Assembly (NCBI RefSeq): GCF_000755245.1
Contig: NZ_BBMP01000005.1
Coordinates: 62,001-126,000, forward strand
Reading direction: 5' to 3'
DNA: 64,000 nucleotides
From: Halococcus sediminicola
Lineage (GTDB): Archaea; Halobacteriota; Halobacteria; Halobacteriales; Halococcaceae
Shown here in pieces: positions 17,021-25,694 of the stretch; position 1 is the first letter of the stretch, and each line of letters begins with the position of its first letter. Under the pieces are notes generated by a model. That model was not told the DNA's origin and did no database searches. It worked only from the letters and a program-made list of their open reading frames with translations. The position numbers were made by a program, and so were the translations under genes.

Positions 17021-17924
17021 CGATCGACAGCCCGTTTCGCCGTCGAGTCTAGCAGTGTACGCCACCTGTCCGCGCCAGTTCGAATACGATAAACGGTGGC
17101 AAGTCGAGACACCCGAAGCCTCCCGCCGCTATCTCGATCGAGGGCTCGTCTATCACGGAGTAATCGAAGACACCTGTGAGCAGTTCAGAGACGAGGAAGC
17201 AACTAACGAGGAGATCCGGCGCTTCGCGTTCGAGCGCCTCGATCAGCGATGGGTGACCGAGACTGATCGAGCGCAGTACGCATCCGATGCTCAGTATCAC
17301 TACGATCGCGATCTCACGAGTGCCGCGCTCGAATCGTTTTTCGACACCGATGGACTAGACCACGTTCGCAATTCAGTCGTGACTGAAGAATGGCTCACCT
17401 GCGAGCACAATGGGGTCCAGTTGCGCGGTCGTGCTGATAACATCGTTCGCACCGATGACGGGATTCGCGTCGTCGATTACAAAGGCTCACTCAACGGGAT
17501 CGTCAGCTGGTACTCGGCCGATCAGATCAGTCAGCATCGAGCGGGCGAGGAGTACGCTGCAGGAATCCTCAAAAGCGTCTTTCAGGCGGCGACGTACATC
17601 GAGGGCGCAAAACAACTCGAGATGTACGACCCAGACATGGATGTCGAATTTTCGTTCTACGCGTTATTGAAGGATAAAACCCGGACGCCGCACACGGAGG
17701 GTATTCGAGTCACTGTCTCCGGCGGCGAGCGCGAGGTCACCGACATCTACGAGGACAATCGGGAGGACATCTGGGAGATAATCGCCAACTGCTACAGGGG
17801 AATCATCGGAGAGCACTACGAGCCCGAGCGCTGGGAGCAGATCCGTGAGCACGCGTGTGGGGACTGTGATTACCAGTCGATGTGTGGCGACTACCTCAGT
17901 GGGGAGGTGCGTATCGATGGCTAA
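17013..17924 (+). CDS. Cas4/RecB-like PD-(D/E)XK exonuclease with Fe-S cysteines
   Basis: 303 aa, GTG start at 17013. It begins PVSPSSLAVYATCPRQFEYD, the standard start of Cas4/AddB-type nuclease domains. Active-site residues are H49, D142 (RGRADNIV) and D155-x-K157 (IRVVDYKGS), followed by Q191 in VFQAATYIEG. C19 plus C282, C285 and C291 (CGDCDYQSMC) are the four ligands of a 4Fe-4S cluster. It overlaps both flanking genes by 8 bp, so the three are translationally coupled. The domain is one normally fused to the C-terminus of AddB. Here it is a separate polypeptide, suggesting a split AddB: helicase-like part upstream, nuclease here. No cas1/cas2 is nearby, so a CRISPR adaptation role is unlikely. 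Confidence 0.88.
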   Translation: MSDDRQPVSPSSLAVYATCPRQFEYDKRWQVETPEASRRYLDRGLVYHGVIEDTCEQFRDEEATNEEIRRFAFERLDQRWVTETDRAQYASDAQYHYDRDLTSAALESFFDTDGLDHVRNSVVTEEWLTCEHNGVQLRGRADNIVRTDDGIRVVDYKGSLNGIVSWYSADQISQHRAGEEYAAGILKSVFQAATYIEGAKQLEMYDPDMDVEFSFYALLKDKTRTPHTEGIRVTVSGGEREVTDIYEDNREDIWEIIANCYRGIIGEHYEPERWEQIREHACGDCDYQSMCGDYLSGEVRIDG

Positions 17925-20900
17925 CGAGGACCCACCCATGAACGAGAGCGCTCAGGATCCGGCTCCCAACGGCGACGCTGAAGGCATGCCGGACCCGCGG
18001 CCAGACCAGGAAGCGATCATCGAATCCGACGAGTATCCGATGCGCGTGCTCGCCGGTGCCGGGACCGGGAAGACGTTCACGATGGTGCGGAAAATCGAGC
18101 AGTTGCTCGAAGGGGACACTGCACCGGATCGAATCCTCGCGCTGACGTTCACGAACAAAGCTGCCGACTCGATGCGCGAGAAGCTCGTCGATCGAGTGGG
18201 GCCCCAAGGCCACGATATCGAGGCCTACACCTATCACGCAGTCTGCCACGAACTGCTGCAGGATTTCGCGTATCACGCCGATCTCGATCCGCGCTACTCG
18301 ATCGCAACGGACGCGGATCGACTGGCGATCGTCTACGACGTACTCGATGACGTGCCCTATCGGTTCACGAACCCGGATGTCTACGAAGGGGTCGCATTCG
18401 CCGACGGAGCGACCGACCGGCTCCTGAAATTCGTCCAAGTGATGAAGCGGGCCGGCATCATGCCTGCCGATCTTCGGGAGTACCTCGTCGAACCGGCCCG
18501 TCTGATCGAGCTCGAAGGCCTCGTCGAACGCATCGAGACTGCCGTCGAAGAGCATCTTCGGGTCGGTTGGCAGACGATGACCGACGAGCGAATCGAAGAG
18601 CTACAGAGCCGACTAGAGACCTTCCAAGACGAACTGCAGGCCGAACACGACGCGTTGGCCGACGACGGTATCGAAGCCGATATCGCCGGCTATCTCGACG
18701 TGATGGACGGAGCATGCGATGCGCTAATGGAGTTTTTCGAGCGGCGATCGTCGGAGATCGTCGATGGCGATCTCACAGCAGCCCTGAAGCTTCCGGCCCA
18801 TCTGTTCGGATCGTACAGTAACGCGCCATCGGGTATGCCCTCGATATCGTACGAATTCCCCAAGAAACTCCGAACGTTCGTCGAGAGCTGTCAGACCGTC
18901 TCGGACCTCGTCGAGGGATACGAAGCCTACGAAAAACGGCTTCATGAGGAGGATCTCCTCGATTTCAACGACCTCGTGTTGCGAACCGTCGAGTTGCTCG
19001 AGGACGATTCGGTTAACGACTGGATCACCGGACAGTACGACTACGTTTTCTGTGACGAGTATCAGGATACCGACGCCGTCCAGTTCGAGCTAGTCCAGCG
19101 AATGGTTCGTGACGACCAACTATTCGTGGTTGGCGATGATGATCAGGCGATCTACGAATGGCGTGGCGCGGACGTCGACAATATCGGGCCACGCCTCGAT
19201 GCAGCATTCCCCTCGTTGACCGACCGGACGCTCGAAGAGAACTTCCGCTCGCGCCAGCCCATTCTCGATCTCGCGAACAACGCACTCGACGAACTCGACG
19301 AGCGTGGCAGTGACAAGGAACTCACGGCGGTCGAAGACAAGGCCGACGCCACTGAGGGAGTGATCACGATGGAGGGGGCCGAGGAGTCGGACGACCAGGC
19401 TGAGCAGATCGTGAACGCGATCACGCGGCTGCTGAGCGGCGATGGGTCACAGATCGACGAGGAGTACTCGCCGGGCGACATCGCGATTCTCGTCCGGAAG
19501 AACCGGCATGCGCGACCGATTATCGACGGCCTTTCCGAGCGCGGCATTCCGTACGAACTCGGTGGCGATCTCGCTGCAGAGTCAGTCGGTGTCGAAACCG
19601 TCGTTGCTGGCCTGAAGGTGCTTGCCGATCCGAACGATGAGGTTAGTCTCAACCGACTCCTACGAATGCGCTACCGGCTGCACGAATCCGATCTGCGGCG
19701 GCTCAATATCAGGCGTCCAAGCGGTGGCGGCGGCACACTTCAGGAGCGACTCCTCGAACTGCCGCTGGAGACGTTCGAGGAGCCCGAACGAATCGAACAG
19801 GCTCGAGAGGATCTGCAGGAACTGTGGTCGCTCCGATCGACATACTCGCTCTCGCAACTCTATCGGGAGCTGAAATCGACGCTGAATCTCGAGTGGTTCC
19901 TCTCGGAACAAGAGCGGCGTGATCTCAAGGCTATCGACGAGATTATCGATTCGTTCGACGAGAGCACGATCGAGCCCGAGCTATCGACCGACTTCATCGA
20001 GTTTCTCACTCGCCACGGATCGATTACGGAAGGATCCAGCCGGAGCATGGAACAGCAGCCCGAGACCGACGCGACTGCCGTCTCGATCATGACGATCCAC
20101 AAGAGCAAGGGTCTCGAATTTCCTGTCGCCGTTCTCCCCCGCCTCGAAGCCGACCAGTGGGAGCCAAGCACCCGGACGTACGACGACATCGAACACGCCC
20201 TCACGGAGGGCGATCCTGCAACGGTGGATTTCGCTCGTCCCGACGAACGCGAGGCACGCCGGCTGCTCCACGTTGGGATCACGCGGGCCGAGGACTGGTC
20301 GATTCTCGTTGGTCGTCACGAGGAAGCCGACGAAACCGACGAGGATGACGGGATTTCGGCCGAAATGGTCGACGAGATACTCGGAACTACCGTCCCCTGG
20401 AGTGCTGCAGGCGTCTCGTTTCCGATCTGGGAGACGATTCAGTCGAGCCTACCGTCGACGGCGATCGATGGGACGGATACTCTCGCAACACCGATCGAAA
20501 CGACCGAGCGAGTAGCAGCGATCGACGACGGTCGTTCTCTCTCGCGCTCGGAGGCCCAAGAGCGGATATTCGAACTCGCACGAGCAATGCTATCTGGTGA
20601 TCTGGTTTCGACCGGCCGAGAAGACAGTCCAATAGACCCCTCTGTCCTCGGCGAGCCACGTGGTCAGCGCCTTCAGCGACGACACAGCTACACCTCCCTG
20701 GATACACTCACCACTTGCACCCGGCAGCACTACCTCGATCATGTCATCAGAGCGTATAGTGATCCGAGTGCAGCGATCTCGTCAAAGGGTTCTGCTAAGA
20801 GAGGTTCTACTGGTGGGCCGGAAACACCGAGCGTCCGAGTCGTAGGGCTCCTCTTTCATGCTGTTGCGGAGCGAGCGGCCAAACGTGGCTACGAGACGCC

Positions 20901-21432
20901 GGAGCGGTGGAAACAGGCCGCCGAGTCGATCGCCGCTGCTCGGGGGCAACGTGGCGCTCTCGATCGTGTTATCGACTGTATCGACCGCTACTTCACGATG
21001 GTCGTCAGTGAGTGGTCCATTCGTGGTGCGGAGGTCGATTTCGATCTCACAATCGAGGGCAACACCGTGGTCGGACAGATCGATGCGTTGTATCACACGA
21101 CCGACGGCGAGAAAGTCGTGATCGACTACAAAGCAACCGATCGTGACCGATCGATCGATTCGGATCTCCAGTTGCCGATCTATCTCCTTGCTGCTCGCGA
21201 CCTCTTTGGGGAATCGATCGCCACCGCCGGCTATGCGTACGTGGGTCGTTACGGCCCGAAGGTCGTGACGCGAACGTTTGCCCGGGAGGAGTTACAGGCT
21301 GCTCGCGAAGAGCTTCGAGAGCGCCTTCAGGCAGCCGAGCATAGCTCCTACGGTGACTACCAAGCTGGAGACCATTGCCAATACTGTGCTCACCAAAATC
21401 TCGCTTGTAGTGACGCTATCGAGCTGGATTAA
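17917..21432 (+). CDS. AddA/RecB-like UvrD helicase-nuclease
   Basis: 1171 aa from the ATG at 17917 (an upstream frame to 17845 lies inside the preceding gene). SF1A helicase motifs are complete: AGAGTGKTFTM, ALTFTNKAADSM, FCDEYQDTDAVQ, VVGDDDQAIYEWRGAD, LEENFRSRQPIL, IMTIHKSKGLEFPVAVLP and LLHVGITRAED. The C-terminal ~250 residues are a RecB-type PD-(D/E)XK nuclease with VGQIDALYH, VVIDYKATD and LQLPIY. A 4Fe-4S set is formed by CTRQHYLDH and HCQYCAHQNLAC. With the two coupled upstream genes this makes an AddAB/RecBCD-like end-processing machine. Archaea usually resect ends with HerA-NurA/Mre11-Rad50, so an AddAB-like set is accessory here and fits DNA degradation or anti-phage defence. Confidence 0.92.
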   Translation: MANEDPPMNESAQDPAPNGDAEGMPDPRPDQEAIIESDEYPMRVLAGAGTGKTFTMVRKIEQLLEGDTAPDRILALTFTNKAADSMREKLVDRVGPQGHDIEAYTYHAVCHELLQDFAYHADLDPRYSIATDADRLAIVYDVLDDVPYRFTNPDVYEGVAFADGATDRLLKFVQVMKRAGIMPADLREYLVEPARLIELEGLVERIETAVEEHLRVGWQTMTDERIEELQSRLETFQDELQAEHDALADDGIEADIAGYLDVMDGACDALMEFFERRSSEIVDGDLTAALKLPAHLFGSYSNAPSGMPSISYEFPKKLRTFVESCQTVSDLVEGYEAYEKRLHEEDLLDFNDLVLRTVELLEDDSVNDWITGQYDYVFCDEYQDTDAVQFELVQRMVRDDQLFVVGDDDQAIYEWRGADVDNIGPRLDAAFPSLTDRTLEENFRSRQPILDLANNALDELDERGSDKELTAVEDKADATEGVITMEGAEESDDQAEQIVNAITRLLSGDGSQIDEEYSPGDIAILVRKNRHARPIIDGLSERGIPYELGGDLAAESVGVETVVAGLKVLADPNDEVSLNRLLRMRYRLHESDLRRLNIRRPSGGGGTLQERLLELPLETFEEPERIEQAREDLQELWSLRSTYSLSQLYRELKSTLNLEWFLSEQERRDLKAIDEIIDSFDESTIEPELSTDFIEFLTRHGSITEGSSRSMEQQPETDATAVSIMTIHKSKGLEFPVAVLPRLEADQWEPSTRTYDDIEHALTEGDPATVDFARPDEREARRLLHVGITRAEDWSILVGRHEEADETDEDDGISAEMVDEILGTTVPWSAAGVSFPIWETIQSSLPSTAIDGTDTLATPIETTERVAAIDDGRSLSRSEAQERIFELARAMLSGDLVSTGREDSPIDPSVLGEPRGQRLQRRHSYTSLDTLTTCTRQHYLDHVIRAYSDPSAAISSKGSAKRGSTGGPETPSVRVVGLLFHAVAERAAKRGYETPERWKQAAESIAAARGQRGALDRVIDCIDRYFTMVVSEWSIRGAEVDFDLTIEGNTVVGQIDALYHTTDGEKVVIDYKATDRDRSIDSDLQLPIYLLAARDLFGESIATAGYAYVGRYGPKVVTRTFAREELQAAREELRERLQAAEHSSYGDYQAGDHCQYCAHQNLACSDAIELD

Positions 21433-21455
21433 AAGATCGTCGGAGAGAACGACGA

Positions 21456-22475
21456 CTACTGATCGTGGGCTTCGATAATCGCATTGTCGCGCTTGATGAG
21501 GGGTTCGACTTTCGGGCTCCGACAGTCGACTTCGAGTTTTTCATCGTGCCACGCCATTCCTCCCTTTCCTTTCCAGACGCCGTACAACGTCACTTTGGGC
21601 AGCGTGAGGACACCGAAGAGAATACTCAGAAGATAGAGGGTGTCCTGTATCTCTTGCCAGGATCCAGTCAATTTTCGTGGCAGTCCTTCCGGGAACTCAA
21701 CCCGCTGGGCATGGATGCGATGTGAGCGAGCACGCTCGATGAAGTCGCGGTCGTTGCTAAATAGCAAGACTTCCTTGCGGGTTTCGCGTTCGTATTCGTC
21801 GTAGCCTTCGATGATCTCCTCATCGCCCGTGTCCGTCGTGAACTCATCACCGTACTGTTGGTCGCGCAGCTGGCGATAGCAGAGTTCGCCCAGTCGACCT
21901 TCGCGACTCGCCCCCGCAGGTTGGTTCCAGAGTGCTTCGAATTCGGGGCCGAACGCTTCAACAAGCGATTGGGTGTCTTTTCGCTTGCCGCCCCAATCTA
22001 GCTCATCGCGGATGCCAGTGGCGAGCGCAAACCCGTTGATAACTGGCTCGTCAGTGGAACGTAAGCCAAGCATATGTGCTGGTCGCCAGGGCATGATATT
22101 GGTATCGAACCCTGCTAAGACAGGGTCAGCACCCGCGTTGAGGTCTGGGTTCCCATAGCGATCGAGAAAGTCCGCGATCTCCGAGTCGTTCCCTGGCGAC
22201 AGTAGTCCCCCGGCGAGAAAGGCACTGAGATACGATCGTGGACTCGGTAGTTCGTTGACCGCTGGTGCGCCATAGGAGCTATTGACGGCACTGCGGGCAT
22301 CGGAATACGTCTGAAAGTCCTTCGACAGGCGAACAGTACTCGACTGTGGGCCACCGAGTTCGATTCTGAACAGCTCGCCAACGTCACTCCCGGGATGACT
22401 GACTGGGATAGTCGTCTCACCACTATCGTATAGCGCGTTCAGCAAAACCGTCAGTCGAGAACGTGCGAGTTGCAT
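21456..22475 (-). CDS. PIN-like nuclease, partner of CARF protein
   Basis: 339 aa. Residues ~118-260 show a PIN-type pattern: LAGFDTNIMPW (D124, N126), an acidic residue in GIRDELDW (E158), an acidic helix YDEYERET, then LLFSNDRDFIERA (D242, D244) at the end of a strand. This is the D...E...(N/T)D.DF set of metal-dependent PIN RNases, with a larger spacing than VapC. The ~115-residue N-terminal part is specific and unassigned. Near the C-terminus, LYLLSILFGVLTLPKVTLYGVW is hydrophobic enough to be a membrane or buried segment. Its ATG abuts the stop codon of the upstream CARF gene with no gap, and it ends 23 bp from the AddA-like stop on the other strand. It is probably the effector half of a CARF-controlled pair. 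Confidence 0.68.
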   Translation of the reverse strand: MQLARSRLTVLLNALYDSGETTIPVSHPGSDVGELFRIELGGPQSSTVRLSKDFQTYSDARSAVNSSYGAPAVNELPSPRSYLSAFLAGGLLSPGNDSEIADFLDRYGNPDLNAGADPVLAGFDTNIMPWRPAHMLGLRSTDEPVINGFALATGIRDELDWGGKRKDTQSLVEAFGPEFEALWNQPAGASREGRLGELCYRQLRDQQYGDEFTTDTGDEEIIEGYDEYERETRKEVLLFSNDRDFIERARSHRIHAQRVEFPEGLPRKLTGSWQEIQDTLYLLSILFGVLTLPKVTLYGVWKGKGGMAWHDEKLEVDCRSPKVEPLIKRDNAIIEAHDQ

Positions 22476-22955
22476 TCAGTAGACCTCCTTGAAATCGATA
22501 AGCTCGCTCTCAGTTCGTGGAATTTCGGGATAGGATCGGCCATGATAGTCGGAAGATTTGAGATGGAAATAGTAGACGCGATCGGCGTCATGAATCATTC
22601 CAACGGCAAATGCGATCGCCGACATGAACTTCCGCCCGGGAGTGAAATCGATCGCCACCTCTCCCTCGGTGTCGTCCGTGTCGTCGATTGCATCCTTAGC
22701 ATGTGCCTGAATTTTGTCGAACTCGAGTTCGTTGTCGATCGAGGTTAGTCTGATCTCCGGTTCGTCCCCACCATATGCAGTGATGATCTCCGTCGCGATA
22801 TCGAGCGCCTGATCCACTTGTTCGGAGACGCCAGGATTTTCGAGGATATGCAGACGGTCGGGGATGAATCCCTGCTCACAGGCAGCGTTGATCGGATTGA
22901 CAATTGCCTTGAGTGTAGTACTTCCATTCGTGACCCACACGTTCACCATGAGCAT
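22476..22955 (-). CDS. Stand-alone CARF-domain sensor protein
   Basis: 159 aa. It is a small Rossmann-like domain: strand 1 and loop VNVWVTNGSTTLKAIVNPIN (4-23), alternating helices and strands, then the characteristic VAIDFTPGRKFMSAIAFAVG (100-119) followed by RVYYFHL. The pair of a Thr/Asn-rich loop after strand 1 and the D-x-T-(P/G)-G-x-K-x-M-S motif is the ligand pocket signature of CARF domains. CARF domains bind cyclic oligoadenylates made by type III CRISPR complexes or, in other systems, other nucleotides. No effector domain is fused; the adjacent PIN-like gene supplies it. No type III CRISPR gene is in this window, so the activating ligand would have to come from elsewhere or be different. 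Confidence 0.78.
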   Translation of the reverse strand: MLMVNVWVTNGSTTLKAIVNPINAACEQGFIPDRLHILENPGVSEQVDQALDIATEIITAYGGDEPEIRLTSIDNELEFDKIQAHAKDAIDDTDDTEGEVAIDFTPGRKFMSAIAFAVGMIHDADRVYYFHLKSSDYHGRSYPEIPRTESELIDFKEVY

Positions 22956-22990
22956 GATTCTACGTCCTGTTACTTGGCATTTTGGTAGTT

Positions 22991-23001
22991 TAGATTAAAT
23001 T
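22991..23001 (-). promoter_or_regulatory. TATA-like element upstream of the CARF-PIN operon
   Basis: On the minus strand AATTTAATCTA ends 35 bp before the CARF start at 22955, in the 115-bp gap after the NucS-like gene. It would allow the CARF-PIN pair its own promoter. The assignment rests only on AT-richness and spacing. Confidence 0.3.
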
Positions 23002-23070
23002 TGATGTTATCAGTACCAACGATCTACGAGAATCAAAGAAGGAGCCTCTGTACCACCGCCTACTCTGGGT

Positions 23071-24171
23071 TTAAGGGGCAGCAACGTCGAAAACCTCATA
23101 GAGCCGATCAAGTGTTTGCTGATCTTGCAATCTTGTAACCGTGTTCTGGTTGGCGTATAGTCCCTTTTCCCAGAACGCATTTTCTACGTCAAGCGTTTTC
23201 TCCCACTCAACGCCGATCAGATACTCCCGAAGATCGGGGTCCTCTTCGTCTCGGCTTAAATCGCCTTTGAGGGGCGCTTCAGTGATTGGAATCTCATCTT
23301 CTTCACCTTCAACACTGACCATAAATTCCGGTGCCGGCGTCTTTTCTTGAGTGACAATCCCCACTCCGATATATCCTTCTCCAGGATTATAGACAAAGAT
23401 GCGTTTGCCTTCCGCCACTTTCTCCATCGTTCGATGATACCACTCGCCGTGGCCACCGGTAATGAATCCGTATTCACGAGCATCTTCCCATTTCCGGTAC
23501 TCGTTCTGTCCGAAATTTGCGTAGAAATCGTATCCATTCCAGGGTTCTTGGATGGCCTCTTCCTCTGTTTCTTCTGATTCGTAGGGATCCTTTAGCCAGG
23601 TGCGGGCAATGTACTCCCGGCCCTCTTCCATGTAGTAGTTGAATCGAATCGCGTTTATCGGAACCTCAAATTCTTCGGAAAGATACTCGATAATGCGCTC
23701 CGTAGAGCTGTCTAATTCGGAAGAAACAATCGTCAACTTATGCTGGTTGTTCACTTCTTCAGGTCCGGTTGGCGCGTCGTCTCGAGCGGGATAGAAAGCA
23801 GAGCCGAATCCCGCTTCGAACGTATTGGTGTGTTCGTCAGATGCTTCATAAAGATCCTTTACAGCCTGATAGTCAAGGCGTCTAACCCATGACGCATAGT
23901 CAAGAATCTGCGCAGTAACATCTCGTGGTGAGCGATCTCGCTTCAGTTCAACAACGTGAAGATCACCGCCTTCATCTATCGCTAAAATATCGAGGCGTTT
24001 CCCGCTTGGTGTCGTTATCTGTCGGTCGATAACGAGGAGCGGCTGGCCGAGGACATTTGGATCTTGGAGGAGGAACCGTTCTAAACGGTCTTCACTGTCC
24101 AGATTCGTAGAAGAGACACGATGAAAGGTATCGTCGCCCCCGATTCTCCAGAGCCCTAGATCGATTGGCAT
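23071..24171 (-). CDS. NucS-like PD-(D/E)XK endonuclease with EVE/PUA-like C-terminal domain
   Basis: 366 aa from ATG 24171; a longer frame to 24321 crosses the divergent promoter and the start of the neighbour, so I reject it. Residues 25-110 carry the NucS/DUF91 nuclease signature: LERFLLQDPNVLG, KRLDILAIDEGGDLHVVELK (D61, E75, K77) and RDVTAQILDYASWV (Q88). Residues ~215-290, with ANFGQNEYRKWEDAREYGF, FITGGHGEW and FVYNPGEGYIGVGIV, look like an EVE/PUA-superfamily domain that binds modified bases. That makes a modification-sensing restriction enzyme plausible. It is divergent from the SRA-EVE-HNH gene (83-bp shared promoter region) and upstream of the CARF-PIN pair on the same strand. Confidence 0.82.
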   Translation of the reverse strand: MPIDLGLWRIGGDDTFHRVSSTNLDSEDRLERFLLQDPNVLGQPLLVIDRQITTPSGKRLDILAIDEGGDLHVVELKRDRSPRDVTAQILDYASWVRRLDYQAVKDLYEASDEHTNTFEAGFGSAFYPARDDAPTGPEEVNNQHKLTIVSSELDSSTERIIEYLSEEFEVPINAIRFNYYMEEGREYIARTWLKDPYESEETEEEAIQEPWNGYDFYANFGQNEYRKWEDAREYGFITGGHGEWYHRTMEKVAEGKRIFVYNPGEGYIGVGIVTQEKTPAPEFMVSVEGEEDEIPITEAPLKGDLSRDEEDPDLREYLIGVEWEKTLDVENAFWEKGLYANQNTVTRLQDQQTLDRLYEVFDVAAP

Positions 24172-24254
24172 TGGTACTCTCCATTTATCGCTTACATAAA
24201 TTATGCTCGCTGTTTTTGGTGGGTTATATTGCAACCTGCTTCTGATCGAGAAGT

Positions 24255-25694
24255 ATGAATACTCACCCACCAGAGAATCTCTCCCAAGGTGATCAGCTCG
24301 ATCAGGCCGATATTGAGGCACTCTTTGATACGGGCTTTGGCTATCAGATCTCGGGGATCAACCCTCGCCGTGACGATAGTGACCGACGATATGTACTCGT
24401 TTTCGCCAACGAAGACGGTCCGTATAGCGATACCGTACAAGCTGGTCAATTCGAGTATATTGGAGAAGGACTGAACGGCGATCAATCCAGTTCATCCCCA
24501 GGGAACGCAGTGTTGATCGATGCTGTGTTGAATCCGGTGCCGATCTACTTTTTCTACAAGGGTACAGGCGAACCCCACTGGGAATATCAGGGTCAAGTAG
24601 AGGTGGTAGGACACGATTATACTGAGCGAGATGGCCGCAACGTCTTCGTGTTTCAAATGGCGCATAAAGCGTCTGCGGAGCACGTTAGTGAGAGCGAATC
24701 GAGACCAGGACTCTATCTCGTGCCGATCAGTGATGAGTGGTACAGCGAATTCGAGCGAACAGTCGTCTCGCCGTATACTTTCGACAGTGCTGATGTAACT
24801 GCCCTACCCGACGAAGTAACGCAACCCGATAGAGTACGCATCTGGGGAACCACTGAGACTGATTCGTCGAAAAAGCAGCGTGCCATCGACCAACTGGAAA
24901 CCGGTGACATCATGCTTTTCTACTATAGCGGTAAATTCATCGCGGCTGGTCGCGCTGGTATGGTTCTCACAAGTCGCTCTCTTGGAACTTCGATATGGGC
25001 AAATCCATCCAGCAAACACATCTTCACCCTCACAGAGTACACCGACAATCCGTTGTCAATCGAACGAATCTGGCCAGCATTAGGTTACGAAGGCCGCCAG
25101 GTCGTGCAAGGGTTCACACGAGCAAGTACCGAACGGGTTCACCGACTCATCGCTGAGCTGGGAGCTGTCGAAGCTGTGCTCAATCCATCTCCAACAGTAG
25201 TGACTAACGCGGATCCCATCGCAGTTGACCGCGAGAAAGAACGGGTAGCGACTGCTCTCGAAACGAGTCCAACTCTCATCGAAGAGACAATCGAGTATAC
25301 CGAGCATCGGCGACGAGCACGAGACACTGCGTTCGCTACCATCGTGAAGGATGCATACAGCAATACCTGTGCCGTCTGTGGGAGTCAACGCGAATCACCC
25401 GATGGAATCCCCGAAGTTGAAGCCGCTCACATCTATCCAAAACGGGAGGGTGGGAGCGATGATCCACGTAATGGACTCGCTCTCTGTCGATTGCATCACT
25501 GGGCATTCGACGCCGGCTGGTTCGGATTCTCTGATGACTGTGGGATTGTTGTTCGGGAGGCTCCTTCGAGGACTGGCTACGAAGAATTTCAGACGCTCGA
25601 GGGCACGGAACTGCAGGTGCCGGAAAACGAGTACAAGCCACACCCGCTTTTTTTGAGTGCCCATCGTGATCTAACGGGCTTCGAGAGTAGCTGA
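24255..25694 (+). CDS. SRA-like + EVE-like + HNH modification-dependent endonuclease
   Basis: 479 aa with three modules. Residues ~20-140 are SRA-like (GYQISGINPRRDDSDRRYVL, then FEYIGEGLNGDQ and IYFFYKGTG). Residues ~190-300 are PUA/EVE-like (VRIWGTTETDSSKKQRAIDQ, LETGDIMLFYYSGKFIAAGR). Residues ~355-425 are HNH with CAVC (372-375), EAAHIYPKREGG (H392), N406 and CRLHHWAFD. Two separate base-reading modules on one HNH blade is the architecture of type IV restriction enzymes that cut DNA with modified bases. It is the second SRA-HNH protein in this island and is not closely similar to the one at 11113. It is divergent from the NucS-like gene. Confidence 0.87.
   Translation: MNTHPPENLSQGDQLDQADIEALFDTGFGYQISGINPRRDDSDRRYVLVFANEDGPYSDTVQAGQFEYIGEGLNGDQSSSSPGNAVLIDAVLNPVPIYFFYKGTGEPHWEYQGQVEVVGHDYTERDGRNVFVFQMAHKASAEHVSESESRPGLYLVPISDEWYSEFERTVVSPYTFDSADVTALPDEVTQPDRVRIWGTTETDSSKKQRAIDQLETGDIMLFYYSGKFIAAGRAGMVLTSRSLGTSIWANPSSKHIFTLTEYTDNPLSIERIWPALGYEGRQVVQGFTRASTERVHRLIAELGAVEAVLNPSPTVVTNADPIAVDREKERVATALETSPTLIEETIEYTEHRRRARDTAFATIVKDAYSNTCAVCGSQRESPDGIPEVEAAHIYPKREGGSDDPRNGLALCRLHHWAFDAGWFGFSDDCGIVVREAPSRTGYEEFQTLEGTELQVPENEYKPHPLFLSAHRDLTGFESS

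Noticed and set aside
17013-17924. Cas4 as sign of a CRISPR adaptation module
   Set aside because: No cas1, cas2, effector gene or repeat array is nearby, and the gene is coupled to AddB/AddA-like genes. It is better read as the nuclease part of that complex.
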